DNA from: Verrucomicrobiota bacterium
Lineage (GTDB): Bacteria > Verrucomicrobiota > Verrucomicrobiia > Limisphaerales > JACDHS01
NCBI GenBank assembly: GCA_013820875.1
Contig: JACDHS010000044.1
Coordinates: forward strand, 1-35,662
Length of the DNA stretch: 35,662 nucleotides
Direction of reading: 5' to 3'
Positions within the stretch are counted from its first letter, which is position 1. Every line of letters begins with the position of its first letter. Below the pieces are notes generated by a model. It made no database searches. It was given only the letters and a program-made list of their open reading frames with translations, and was not told where the DNA came from. Shown here one piece after another: positions 8,379 through 17,600 of the stretch. The position numbers and the translations under genes were made by a program.

Positions 8379-8550
8379 AAAAGGGGTCAGTCCTTACTTT
8401 TGACACAAGTTATAAATCGCGCTGAAAGTTTGGCATGCCACCGTTGACGTTGAGGATTGAATATCCAAGAGGATTTATAGGATGCGCAGCAATCCAATGA
8501 CTCAATTCAAACTCAACTCGGATTGGTGTAAATGGTGAGGACCCCTTTTT
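8379..8550 (+). mobile_element. MITE copy A (AAAAGGGGTCAG termini)
   Basis: Starts AAAAGGGGTCAGTCCTTAC and ends GGTGAGGACCCCTTTTT; the right terminus lacks the CTGA of the full inverted repeat. The interior is nearly identical to copy B at 10765-10940. No open frame of note, so non-autonomous. It ends the XRE remnant. Confidence 0.85.
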
Positions 8551-8692
8551 GTGAACGCTGACTCCGGGTGAGTGGCGATGTTGAGCACCCGGTTTCCGCG
8601 CACCGAGAGCATTGTTCTGACCCTCGAAAATCGTAACGATTGTGCAGGCTCTCGCGTATTGTATCCAACAGAACTGAACCCCAAGGACACCC

Positions 8693-10789
8693 ATGTTAAA
8701 AAAACATTCAGTTTCGATGCTATTGCTGGGCGCAGCACTTGCCTTGCAAACCGTGAGCAGCGCCGAAGAGGCGAATTCTGCCAGAGGAAACGGGATTCGC
8801 CAACCGACAGAGAAAATTGCCTTAGGAACAGCGGCCCGCAGTCAAACAGCAGGTGCGATTTCATACGAATGCGATGACTCGTGCCTCGCTCCGGGAACGC
8901 CTGTGCCCGCAGGGAAATACGCCGTGGTCTCGCCGGTGGGCAAACAAACCGTCCAGATGATAGCTCAGGCTCCTCGTCTCGATACTCTGGATGGAAAAAC
9001 GATTGCGGTTGTGGGCGGCAGCTTCATGGCCAGCACCACGCATCCCGAGATCAAGCGGCTAATCGTTGCGAACCACCCGACCGCGAAGGTGATCTTGCTC
9101 AGCGAGATCGGGTCGGCTGGTCCGTTTCCCGGCCCCGGGGTGATCCGGGAGGCGAAAGAGGAATTTCAGAAGAAACTCAAAGAGATGGGGGTGCACGCGG
9201 TGATCTCGGGGAACGGCGGGTGCGGGCTTTGCACGCCGAAGGAAACTGGATCGAGCATCGCGGCTGAGTATATCGGTATTCCAGCGGTGACTGTGGCGGC
9301 TCCGACGTTCGTCAGCCAGGTGTATTCCACGGCGGTTAATCACGGCGTGCCCGCGCCACGCGCAGCCACCTACCCGGGCGCTTTCTCAGCGCACACACCG
9401 GAGGAACTGATCCGGAATACCCGGGCAGTCGTCTGGCCTCAGATCGTCGAAGCGCTGACGAAGCCGATCACCGAGTTGGAGATCGCGGAACGTCGTAAAG
9501 AATCGACCGGAGATCCCAGGGACCGTGTATTCGCCGGCACGATCGATGGGGTGAATCGGTTTTTCACGGAGCAGCGTTGGTCGGACGGACTGCCAATCAT
9601 TCCACCCACAGCCGAACGGGTGGAGGAGTTTCTTAAATACACCGATCAACCCTGGGACCAGGTTGTGGCCGTGCTCCCGATTGCGTATCGGAAGACCTTG
9701 GTCTGGCATGTTGCTGTAAACGGTGTGATGGCAGGATGTCCGCCGGAGTTCATGCCGCTGTTGATCGCCTATACAAAGGCTCTCGGGGACGGAAATTATC
9801 GGCGCACTCTATCCAGCACCCACGCGTGGACGCCATACTGCTGGATCAATGGTCCGGTCGCGCGACAACTCGGCATTGACGCACAGCAAGGTCAGATCAA
9901 CGAGCCGCGAAACACTGCGCTGGGCCGGTTCATCAATTTAGCCATGATGAATCTCGGCGGCTATTACATCAAACAGGACCGGATGGGGACTTTCGGGTAT
10001 CTCATGCCCTGGGCCATGGCGGAGGATGAAACGGCTTGCCTCAAGATTGGTTGGCAACCCTACCACGTGCAGAAAGGTTTCACTTTAAACCAGAGCACTT
10101 TGACCGCGGCTTCCGCTTTGATGTGGGGCAACAATCTCACTCCGGCGTCGCACAATGCCGAGAAGATCATGGAGGTGATGGCATGGGACGCAGTGGAGAA
10201 AGGTCAGTTTGCGACCGGTAGCGGGCCGAGGCTCACGCACCGGACCATGCTGATCACGGAGTATGTGGCCCGCGACCTCGCCGGTCGTTATCCGACCAAG
10301 GAAAAGTTGGAAGAAGCTTTGGTCGCAACCGCGCGACGACCTGCTTATGAGCGGGCGTATGCCAACTACTGGGCCAATCCCGGAAGTGCCTTCAACCCCG
10401 CAAGGTATTCAGTAGATCAACACGTTAAAAAGGTCATCCGGGAAGAGGGCGGCGAACTCACCGCGCCCCCGCCCTGGCTCGAGAAGGTTCCCGGGCAGGA
10501 AGATATCTACACGGTTCCCGTCATGAAGACCGGCATGACTTCTTTTTTAATCACCGGGGACGCGGACAGAAATAAAGTGCAGACGATGCCCGGCGGCAGC
10601 ACCGTCACCGTGGAAATAAAGCTACCAGCCAACTGGGATGAGCTCATGGAGAAGCTCGACTATCGTCCGCTCAAGGAATTCTTCTTTACTGAAAACAGTC
10701 CTGATCGCGAAAAGGAAAATAACCCGCCACCTAGTAAGGATAACAAACAAACGAGGCTGCTCAGAAAAGGGGTCAGTCCTTACTTTTGA
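8693..10789 (+). CDS. UGSC-family (seleno)protein homologue, Cys form, with large C-terminal domain
   Basis: 698 residues, preceded by AAGGAC as ribosome-binding site. MLKKHSVSMLLLGAALALQT looks like an export signal. Residues about 55-260 match the UGSC domain of selenoproteins known from metagenomic surveys: TIAVVGGSFMASTTHPEI, then SGNGGCGLCT, where Cys177-Gly-Leu-Cys180 occupies the place of Sec-Gly-Ser-Cys. The C-terminal 400 residues (DRVFAGTIDGVNRFFTEQRW, DGLPIIPPT, NGVMAGCPPEFMPLL) form a second conserved-looking domain that I know only as an uncharacterised UGSC companion. The reaction is unknown; a thiol redox or reductase role is inferred from CxxC. The last residues, RKGVSPYF and the stop, are encoded by MITE copy B, so the natural C-terminus has been replaced. 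Confidence 0.8.
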   Translation: MLKKHSVSMLLLGAALALQTVSSAEEANSARGNGIRQPTEKIALGTAARSQTAGAISYECDDSCLAPGTPVPAGKYAVVSPVGKQTVQMIAQAPRLDTLDGKTIAVVGGSFMASTTHPEIKRLIVANHPTAKVILLSEIGSAGPFPGPGVIREAKEEFQKKLKEMGVHAVISGNGGCGLCTPKETGSSIAAEYIGIPAVTVAAPTFVSQVYSTAVNHGVPAPRAATYPGAFSAHTPEELIRNTRAVVWPQIVEALTKPITELEIAERRKESTGDPRDRVFAGTIDGVNRFFTEQRWSDGLPIIPPTAERVEEFLKYTDQPWDQVVAVLPIAYRKTLVWHVAVNGVMAGCPPEFMPLLIAYTKALGDGNYRRTLSSTHAWTPYCWINGPVARQLGIDAQQGQINEPRNTALGRFINLAMMNLGGYYIKQDRMGTFGYLMPWAMAEDETACLKIGWQPYHVQKGFTLNQSTLTAASALMWGNNLTPASHNAEKIMEVMAWDAVEKGQFATGSGPRLTHRTMLITEYVARDLAGRYPTKEKLEEALVATARRPAYERAYANYWANPGSAFNPARYSVDQHVKKVIREEGGELTAPPPWLEKVPGQEDIYTVPVMKTGMTSFLITGDADRNKVQTMPGGSTVTVEIKLPANWDELMEKLDYRPLKEFFFTENSPDREKENNPPPSKDNKQTRLLRKGVSPYF

Positions 10790-10940
10790 CACAAGTTATA
10801 AATCGCGCTGAAAGTTTGGGATGCCACCGTTGACGTTGAGGATTGAATATCCAAGAGGAATTTATAGGATGCGCAGCAATCCAATGACTCAATTCAAACT
10901 CAACTCGGATTGGTGTAAATGGTGAGGACTGACCCCTTTT
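10765..10940 (+). mobile_element. MITE copy B (AAAAGGGGTCAG termini), full length
   Basis: A 176-bp element with perfect terminal repeats AAAAGGGGTCAGTCC and GGACTGACCCCTTTT. Its interior matches copy A almost base for base. Its left end overlaps the 3' end of the UGSC gene and supplies that gene's stop codon. Its right end abuts GCGGAAGGCAGAAATTAGGG, a fragment of the inverted repeat of the inverted-core element, so the elements are nested. Confidence 0.88.
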
Positions 10941-10970
10941 TTGCGGAAGGCAGAAATTAGGGCGTCCAAG

Positions 10971-11008
10971 TAAGAACTATAGAGTCGCTGCCCCGGCTGT
11001 GCGGGCTG
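10971..11008 (+). mobile_element. Short ACTATA-hairpin insertion element, copy 2
   Basis: TAAGAACTATAGAGTCG followed by the hairpin CCCG-GCTGTG-CGGG. Head and hairpin match the copies at 4959 and (inverted) 22403. Confidence 0.65.
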
Positions 11009-11075
11009 CAGGAACGCCTCACCGATTCTTGAATGCTTCGCCACTGCGAGCACCGTCATCCCTGCGCCAGCGTTC

Positions 11076-11362
11076 AAAAAAACGGTGGGGTTTTGCTGTG
11101 CCAAAACCCTGACCTTTGCCTTCCGCAAATCCTCACCAAGCCTGGTACGTGCGTGTTGCTGTTTCAAAGCAATTGCCATCCACAAATTTCAAAACAAAAC
11201 ACGCACACACTAAACTTCACGAGAATTTGCGGAAGGCAGAAGTCAGGGTTTTGACAATACGAAGTATAAATGAGACGAACCGCTCACGCGGTAACGCAAA
11301 ACCCCGCCGGGTTTTGGAGGTGCTCCCGCACCGAAACGCCGACCGCGACTCGATCCGAATTC
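11076..11362 (+). repeat. Inverted-core repeat element, copy 2
   Basis: Left inverted repeat 11102-11134, right 11221-11253, enclosing an 86-bp core (11135-11220) that is the reverse complement of the copy 1 core (5589-5674) at 85 of 86 positions. Both flanks keep the copy 1 orientation, including about 110 bp to the right up to GAATTC. The repeats have drifted slightly here (GACCTTTGCC for GACTTCTGCC; GAGAATTT for GAGGATTT). Confidence 0.85.
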
Positions 11363-11448
11363 AGTCCCAAAATTCCATTCCTTTCCCATCCTGAAAACGT
11401 TAAACCTCAGTCGTCCCTTTCGGGACTTGGCCGGTCAACGGATTGATA

Positions 11449-11540
11449 CCCAATGTTGAAACATTGGGCTACTTTCAAATGTTCCTCCGGAACAAAGCAA
11501 GAGCCAGTTGAGAAGCAGTTTTCTATTCCACTGGAAACGG
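11449..11540 (+). repeat. Dispersed palindromic repeat shared with 34059-34128
   Basis: Opens with the hairpin CCCAATGTT-GA-AACATTGGG (11449-11468). CTACTTTCAAATGTTCC then leads into CTCCGGAACAAAGCAAG. From 11469 the sequence is largely the same as the reverse complement of 34059-34128. TGTTCC-TCC-GGAACA is a further internal palindrome. No protein is assigned. Confidence 0.65.
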
Positions 11541-11671
11541 CAAGTGCATGCGTTCTGCCTGATGCACAATCACTTTCATCTGGTGGTCGAAACACCAAAT
11601 GCCAACCTCGTGGAAGGGATGCGATGGTTTTAAGCACCTACACGGCGCGGTTTAATCGTCGGCATAGACTG
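11532..11671 (+). pseudogene. REP-associated (RAYT, Y1 HUH) transposase fragment
   Basis: In one frame from 11532 the DNA reads WKRQVHAFCLMHNHFHLVV, then ETPNANLVEGMRWF and a stop. Shifting one base at 11630 gives LSTYTARFNRRHRL. Together these are the hallmark core of Y1 transposases associated with REP sequences: the HNHFH metal-binding motif (HUH) followed by the helix that normally precedes GHLFQGRYK. The loss of one T in a T-run explains the frameshift. The conserved GRYK block and catalytic Tyr region are missing, so this is a dead fragment. It is a plausible former source of mobility for the palindromic repeats around it. Confidence 0.8.
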
Positions 11672-11699
11672 TTACCTCTTGAAGGATGCAGCCGATGAA

Positions 11700-12158
11700 A
11701 TCGTTCGGATCGCCGGAGAAACAGGCTCGCCTGTATGGAATGAGGTAGTTTCGAGGATCGCTCCTGGTAGAAAGGGAGAAGATTAGCCGCGGAAGAAACG
11801 CAAAGAGCGCAACACAGATAAGAAGGGTTTGTGAAAACAATGGAGGTCACCCTACAGGTGAAGCCCTGCCGCTTCTGGTGGCCGTCCCAACCGTGGCCCG
11901 GACCTTCTCCATTTCAAGCTCTCCACTTTTTTGCCTTTATCCGAAAGATCAGAGCCTCCTTACGTCGGTTGCTACGCTGGTGAGTCGTCGCCGTATTTCG
12001 GGGCTCGCATTACAAACTGACGCGTGAATTATACTCGCACGCCCCTATGCATTCTGTTACCTAAATGAGCGTTCCGAATAAGCCTGCCTGCTGTGGCACC
12101 AGGGTGCTGGAGAATTTGGTTTGAGCAGTAAACGGATCAAACAACTCAACTACTGAAT
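11700..12158. other. Intergenic region upstream of the flotillin operon
   Basis: No convincing gene. The sequence before the flotillin start has no Shine-Dalgarno, and no promoter stands out. The left part continues the degraded repeat and transposase zone; the right part (about 11870-12158) is presumably the operon leader and promoter region. Confidence 0.35.
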
Positions 12159-14336
12159 ATGTCTATCTGGATTTACATTGGAATTGGTTTAGTCCTCTTC
12201 ATCGGTTTCGTCACACTGCTTGTATCTCTATTTTGCATTCGCAAGATCCAGCCCGGTCGGGCCGGCATCAAAACGGGTGCAGGTGGACTGAAGGTTTCCT
12301 TCGATTGGATGGTTCGCGCCCCCATGGTGCAGAACTATCATATCATGGACATCTCGGTGAAGAAGATCGAGATCTCTCGCAAAGGCAAGGATGGCCTCGT
12401 CTGCAAGGACAACATCCGCGCCGATATCACCGTGGCTTTCTATATCCGCGTGGATGCGACGGAAGAAAGCGTGCGCAAGGTCGCGCAGATGTTGACTCCG
12501 GAACGTGTTTCGGACATCGGCCAGTTGCGCGATTTGTTTGAAGCGAAATTTTCCGAGGCGCTTAAGACCGCCGGTAAACAAATGGAATTCCATGAGTTGT
12601 TCACCGAACGTATCAAGTTCCGTGACAACATCCAAATGACCATCGGCAAAGATCTCGACGGCTTTTTGTTGCAGGACGTCGCCATTGATTACCTCGAACA
12701 AACTCCGCTCGAACAGCATGACCCGAACAACGTGCTCGATTCTGAAGGTATCAAGAAGATCACCCAGATCACCCAGCGCGAACGTGTCATCGCGAACGAA
12801 TTTTCCCAGCGCACTTCCGTTCAGATTGAAAAGGAAAATGCGGACGCCGATATCGCCAAGCGCGAACAAACACGTCGCAACGAAGAAGACACCGCCAAGC
12901 AACATCGCGTCATCACGGAGATCAGGGCCAACGAAGAAGCAGAATCGAGGAAGATCATCGAAGCGCGCCGGCAGGAGGTCGAAGGGAAACGCCTGGAAGC
13001 CGATGAATCGATCCGCCTGCGCACTGAAGACATGAATCGCGCGGTGCAGGAACGCGAATTTACCGTCAAGAAAGAGAAGCAACGTCTTGAACAGGAATCC
13101 ATGCAGGAAGGCGAAGAAGCCCGCGTGCGCCGCGAACGCACTGTTTCGCTCGCTGAGATGGACAAGGAAACCAAGATCGCTGAAGCCGCGGTCGAGGTGG
13201 AGCGCAAGCGCGCCACGGTTGTTGCCGAGCAAAAGGCTGTCGTTCAACAGCAGGAAGAAAAATTGAACATCGAAGCGCGCATGACCGCCGCACGTGTCAG
13301 CGAAGTGACGTTGATCGAAGCGGAGATGAACGCAAAGAAGGGGCAGGTCGAAAAAGTGGTCGCTTCCGAAGCGCAGAAGGAAGCGGATCGCAACATCGCC
13401 GAAGCCGAGAAGATCACAAGGATCACGGCTGCCGACGCTGCCCGCGATGTGGCTGTGCGCGATGCTGAAAGAATTCAAACGATGGCTGATGCTGAGTCCA
13501 AGGTCGCCGACAAACGGCGTCACGCGATGGAGCAGGAAGCCGAAGGCATGGCTGCCAAGGAAGCGGCTGGTGGGTTGGCCGAAGCTCGTGTGATCACGGC
13601 GAAGGCTGGCGCGCGCAAAACGGAAGCAGTCGCCATCAAGGACATCGGTCTCGCTGAGGCGGAAGTCAGCAAAGCGAAAGGTGTTGTTATTGCGGAAATT
13701 ACCGAGCAGCAGGCACAGGCTGAAGCGGAAGGTGTGAAAGACAAGGAACTGGCCGCGGCGGCTGGTATCGAAGCCAGAGGTTTGGCCGAAGCCAAATCGA
13801 TCGAAGAGAAGGCAAAAGCAATGAAGCTCTTGCACGAAGCCGGCCAGCAACACGAAGAGTTCCGTCTCAAGCTCAACAAGGAGCGCGACGTCGAACTCGC
13901 TGCGATCGACATTCAACGCGATATTGCCCAGGCCCATTCCCAACTCGTCGGCGAAGCGCTCAAGAGCGCGAAGATCGATATCGTCGGTGGCGAAAACGAT
14001 TTCTTCGAGAAAATCGTCCGTGCCGTCGGCAACGGGAAATCGGTGGATCGCATGCTCAACAACAGCAGCGCGCTCACCGACATCAAAAACACGTTCTTCA
14101 ACGGCGACTCGGAACATTTCAAAACCCAGTTGCGCCAATGGATCGCGGACTACGGCATCACCAGTGAAGACGTCAAGAACCTGACCATTTCTGCCCTGCT
14201 GGCGAAATTGATGTCGAGCACGAGTGATTCTTCGGTTCTTTCAATGCTGGGTTCTGCGTTGACGGCGGCGAAGAGCAATGGGTTGGCGGATGTGCCGGCG
14301 TCGTCGGTGATTACGCAGACGCTTGTGCGCAACTGA
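12159..14336 (+). CDS. Flotillin-like SPFH/Band 7 membrane protein (YqiK-type)
   Basis: 725 residues. One N-terminal membrane segment (about 5-27), then an SPFH/Band 7 domain to about residue 200, starting IRKIQPGRAGIKTGAGGLKV and including DNIRADITVAFYIRVDATEE. A very long charged coiled coil (about 200-590) follows, dense in Glu, Ala and Lys with repeated AEA and EAE patterns as in flotillins. The C-terminal part (about 600-725) is less charged: DIVGGENDFFEKIVRAVGNG, then a helical tail. Flotillins oligomerise into membrane scaffolds. It is much longer than E. coli YqiK, mainly through the coiled coil. It is first in an apparent operon with the giant ATPase, so it probably anchors or organises that enzyme at the membrane; this is an inference from gene order. 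Confidence 0.88.
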   Translation: MSIWIYIGIGLVLFIGFVTLLVSLFCIRKIQPGRAGIKTGAGGLKVSFDWMVRAPMVQNYHIMDISVKKIEISRKGKDGLVCKDNIRADITVAFYIRVDATEESVRKVAQMLTPERVSDIGQLRDLFEAKFSEALKTAGKQMEFHELFTERIKFRDNIQMTIGKDLDGFLLQDVAIDYLEQTPLEQHDPNNVLDSEGIKKITQITQRERVIANEFSQRTSVQIEKENADADIAKREQTRRNEEDTAKQHRVITEIRANEEAESRKIIEARRQEVEGKRLEADESIRLRTEDMNRAVQEREFTVKKEKQRLEQESMQEGEEARVRRERTVSLAEMDKETKIAEAAVEVERKRATVVAEQKAVVQQQEEKLNIEARMTAARVSEVTLIEAEMNAKKGQVEKVVASEAQKEADRNIAEAEKITRITAADAARDVAVRDAERIQTMADAESKVADKRRHAMEQEAEGMAAKEAAGGLAEARVITAKAGARKTEAVAIKDIGLAEAEVSKAKGVVIAEITEQQAQAEAEGVKDKELAAAAGIEARGLAEAKSIEEKAKAMKLLHEAGQQHEEFRLKLNKERDVELAAIDIQRDIAQAHSQLVGEALKSAKIDIVGGENDFFEKIVRAVGNGKSVDRMLNNSSALTDIKNTFFNGDSEHFKTQLRQWIADYGITSEDVKNLTISALLAKLMSSTSDSSVLSMLGSALTAAKSNGLADVPASSVITQTLVRN

Positions 14337-14462
14337 GGTAGGAGCACCTGGCCAAATCGCTCTGAAATGTTTACCTCGTTTCGAGAACATTCGAACGGCA
14401 ACCGGCCTCTTATTGCACGGAGCATCAAACACACAATCAGCACAGGAACGACTGGCGCGGAT

Positions 14463-14577
14463 CCCCTCTCCCAGCGGGAGAGGGCTAGGGTGAGGGAGAG
14501 CGCTCCAATGAAACAGTCGCGATCAGCAGGTCTAACGTTTTCACCCTCACCTGTGTCCTCTCCCTCAAGGGAGAGGA
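14463..14577. repeat. REPIN-like inverted pair of REP hairpins
   Basis: CCCTCTCCC-AGC-GGGAGAGGG followed by a GGGTGAGGG tail faces CACCCTCAC followed by TCCTCTCCC-TCAA-GGGAGAGGA. The two units are in opposite orientation about 70 bases apart, the architecture of a REPIN. It occupies most of the gap between the flotillin and ATPase genes and could act on the operon transcript as an attenuating or stabilising hairpin. Confidence 0.78.
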
Positions 14578-14660
14578 AAACGCTCGGCGGCATTAAGCAA
14601 AAACGAGAGCCTGACCTTAAACATATACCTAGCGCTTTGACCTAAACAGCCACCAGACCT

Positions 14661-17600
14661 ATGGCCGAAAACTTACCCAAAGAGCCCGCTGAGCAGGCGC
14701 CGGGCGCCGCTTCTGTCCTTGGCAGCGCCACGTATGAAATCATACGGCAACGACTGCAATCGCAGGGGAATACTCTGCGCGAACGGATGGCGCAGCTTGA
14801 TGCAAGCCGCCAGGAGGTTTTCGGGAACATCGAGTTCAAACTCCTGCAGGCCGATCGCATCACGACCGCGCACAACTGTGTTCCACAGGATATGGTGCAA
14901 ATTGGGCATGGCCGTTTCCTGTTCGGTTTCAACATCCATTTCGGGCTGAAGAAAGAGATCGAGTTGGCGGATGTTTTTGCGATTTACAACCGTGATGAAG
15001 CAAGCGGCACCTTCAAGGAAGCCGACCTGGAGTTACTGGGAGAGAGTAACTTCCTCACCGATTTCAAACGCCTTTACAACGTTTACGCCAAAGCTTCCTT
15101 CAGTAAGTTTTCGGTCATTGGCCAATCCCTCTACATGGTGTTCCATACCGGGACCAGCGCGAATGACGTGGCTGTTTTCAAATGGGCATTCCAGAACGAT
15201 TCGTTGCGCTATGTGGATGGCCGGGCGGAAAGTGAATATCGCAAAGTCGGATTCCCCTCCCAATATGAATTCCGCTGGCTCACGCCCAATCGCGAGTCAT
15301 TCCGTTACGGGGATCATCCGCACATTTCCATCGAAGATCGTGTGTTCGTGGAATGCGTCGGTGGCGATCTTACGATTAAGGTGGAAGACAACACCGACAC
15401 TGGCGGCGGTATCTACAGCGAGCCAGTGGACGATAAAAATCAAAAGGTGGACGACGCGGAGATTACGTACGCGGTTCTCGACCATTTGATACTGCTGAAG
15501 ATTCGGCCTTACAAAGAGACCAACCCGCGCTTCTTCATTTTCAACGAGAAACTGCAACAGGCCGTGCGGGTGGATTCCATCGGGCAATCATGCGTTCTGT
15601 TGCCGGAAGATCATGGGTTGATTTTTCCGGACGGCTATTATCTCGGCACTGGCGAACTCAAGCAGTTCGACAGCAAAGAAAAAGGGATGACCATCGAACG
15701 AGTCATCCACGCCTCCAACGGTGAAGATTCGCTCTACGTTTTTTACGATCGGCAAACGGCGGAATACGTCCTCATGCCGTATCGTTTGATTGCGCAAAAA
15801 GTTGAAGAACGCATCACGTGCCACGGTTTTTCCCTGTTCCCGAACGGACACCTCGTCTCGTTCCGGAGCGAGGCTGAAGCGCAGAAGCACCACATGATTC
15901 AGCTTCGGCAGACGGCGTTCTGCCAGGCGGGTTATGAACCTGCCGGAAAGAAGGATTCATTTCTCTACCAGGTTGGCAACAAAGACGTCGTTCGTTGCCT
16001 GTCCGAGAGTAACGAAATCCTAACGCTCGTCCGCAAAGAGAATCCTTACGCAGAACTTTACACGGATCTCGTGAAACGTTGCGGGGCGATTCTCGATGCT
16101 TACCCGTGGCTGAATACCGAGCACGGCTTTCAAATCAATGAAGCGCTGAAACAGGTCCGCGAAGTGGCGGATAAGGCGGTGGACGAATTCGACAAGGTGC
16201 GTCGGTTGCAACGTGAAGCGGTGCAACAGGTGCAGGATGTCCGCAAGCGGAGCGAGGAACGCTTTAATGCATTGCGCCGCGCCAGCTTCGATAAGCTGGA
16301 AGATTACGTTCATAACCTGAGTGCCCTGCGTCATCTGCGCGGTGAACTGATCACGCTTAAGGAAGTGCGTTACGTGGACGTGGCGCAACTGGAGGAACTC
16401 GAGAAACAGGTCACGGAACAGACGGATCAACTGGCAAACGACTGTGTTCAATTTCTGCTCAAGCCCGAAGCGCTGGAGCCTTATCGCAAGCAGGCCGCCG
16501 AACAGATGGCTGCAGTGGAGAAAGTCACCAGGACTGCGGAAGGGAAAAAGATCGAGAAGATCGTAGCGGACGCAGGCGGCGAACTTGAGTTGCTGATTGA
16601 GATCGTTAACAGCCTGAAGATCGAGGATGCCACGGAGACGACGCGCATCATTGATGGAATCACCACGATTTACTCGACGCTGAACCAGATCAAAGCAGCG
16701 TTGAAGAAGCATTTAAAAAGTCTGGCCGCCGAGGAAGGGGCTGCTCAGTTCAATGCGCAAATCAAACTGTTAAGCCAGTCCGCCGCCAGCTATCTCGATC
16801 TCTGCGATTCGCCGGCGAAATGCGAGGAGTATCTCAATCGCATCACGGTGCAACTTGAAGAACTCGAAGGCACCTTTGCCGATTTCGAGGAATACACCAT
16901 CCAGCTTTCCGAACGGCGCACGGAACTTTACGAAGCTTTTGAACAACGCAAAGTAGCGTTGATCGAACAGCGCAATCGCAGGGCTAACGCACTGCTGACC
17001 GCCGCCGAGCGTATCCTGAAAGTGATTCATAATCGGTTGGCCGGTTTCAAAACGATTGAGGATATCAACACCTACATGGCCTCCGATCTGATGGCCGCGA
17101 AGGTGCGCGAAACCATCGAGCAATTGCTGGCGATGGAGGATGCCGTAAAGGCCGATGATCTCCAGGGGCGCCTGAAAAGTGTTCAGCAGGAAGCAGTGCG
17201 GCAGTTGAAGGATCGTAACGAACTGTTTGTCGGTGGCGAAAATGTCATCCAGTTTGGAAAACATCGTTTCAACATCAATACGCAACCGCTGGACCTCACG
17301 ATGGTGAACCGCGATGGAGTGCAACACCTCCATCTCACAAGCACGAAGTATTTCGAGGAGATCACAGACGAAGCGTTTCTCGCGACACGCGCGGTCTGGA
17401 ACCAGGAAGTCATTTCGGAAAATCACGACGTTTATCGCGGGGAATATCTTGCCTATAAATTGTTGCAGTCGCTTGAAGCGGAAAATGGATCGGCTGCGGT
17501 TATTGCTGTATCCGAAGATGAACGTCTCGCGTTGCTCCAGAACTTCATGGGCTCACGCTACCAGGAAGGTTACACCAAAGGGATTCATGACCTGGATGCG

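Noticed and set aside
11672-11791. Frame reading CYLLKDAADEIVRIAGETGS, resembling a response-regulator end
   Set aside because: Too short, out of frame with the transposase relic and without other receiver motifs; chance or unidentifiable debris.
12228-14138. 636-codon minus-strand open frame opposite the flotillin gene
   Set aside because: Phe/Leu/Asp-rich shadow of the Glu/Lys/Ala coiled coil.
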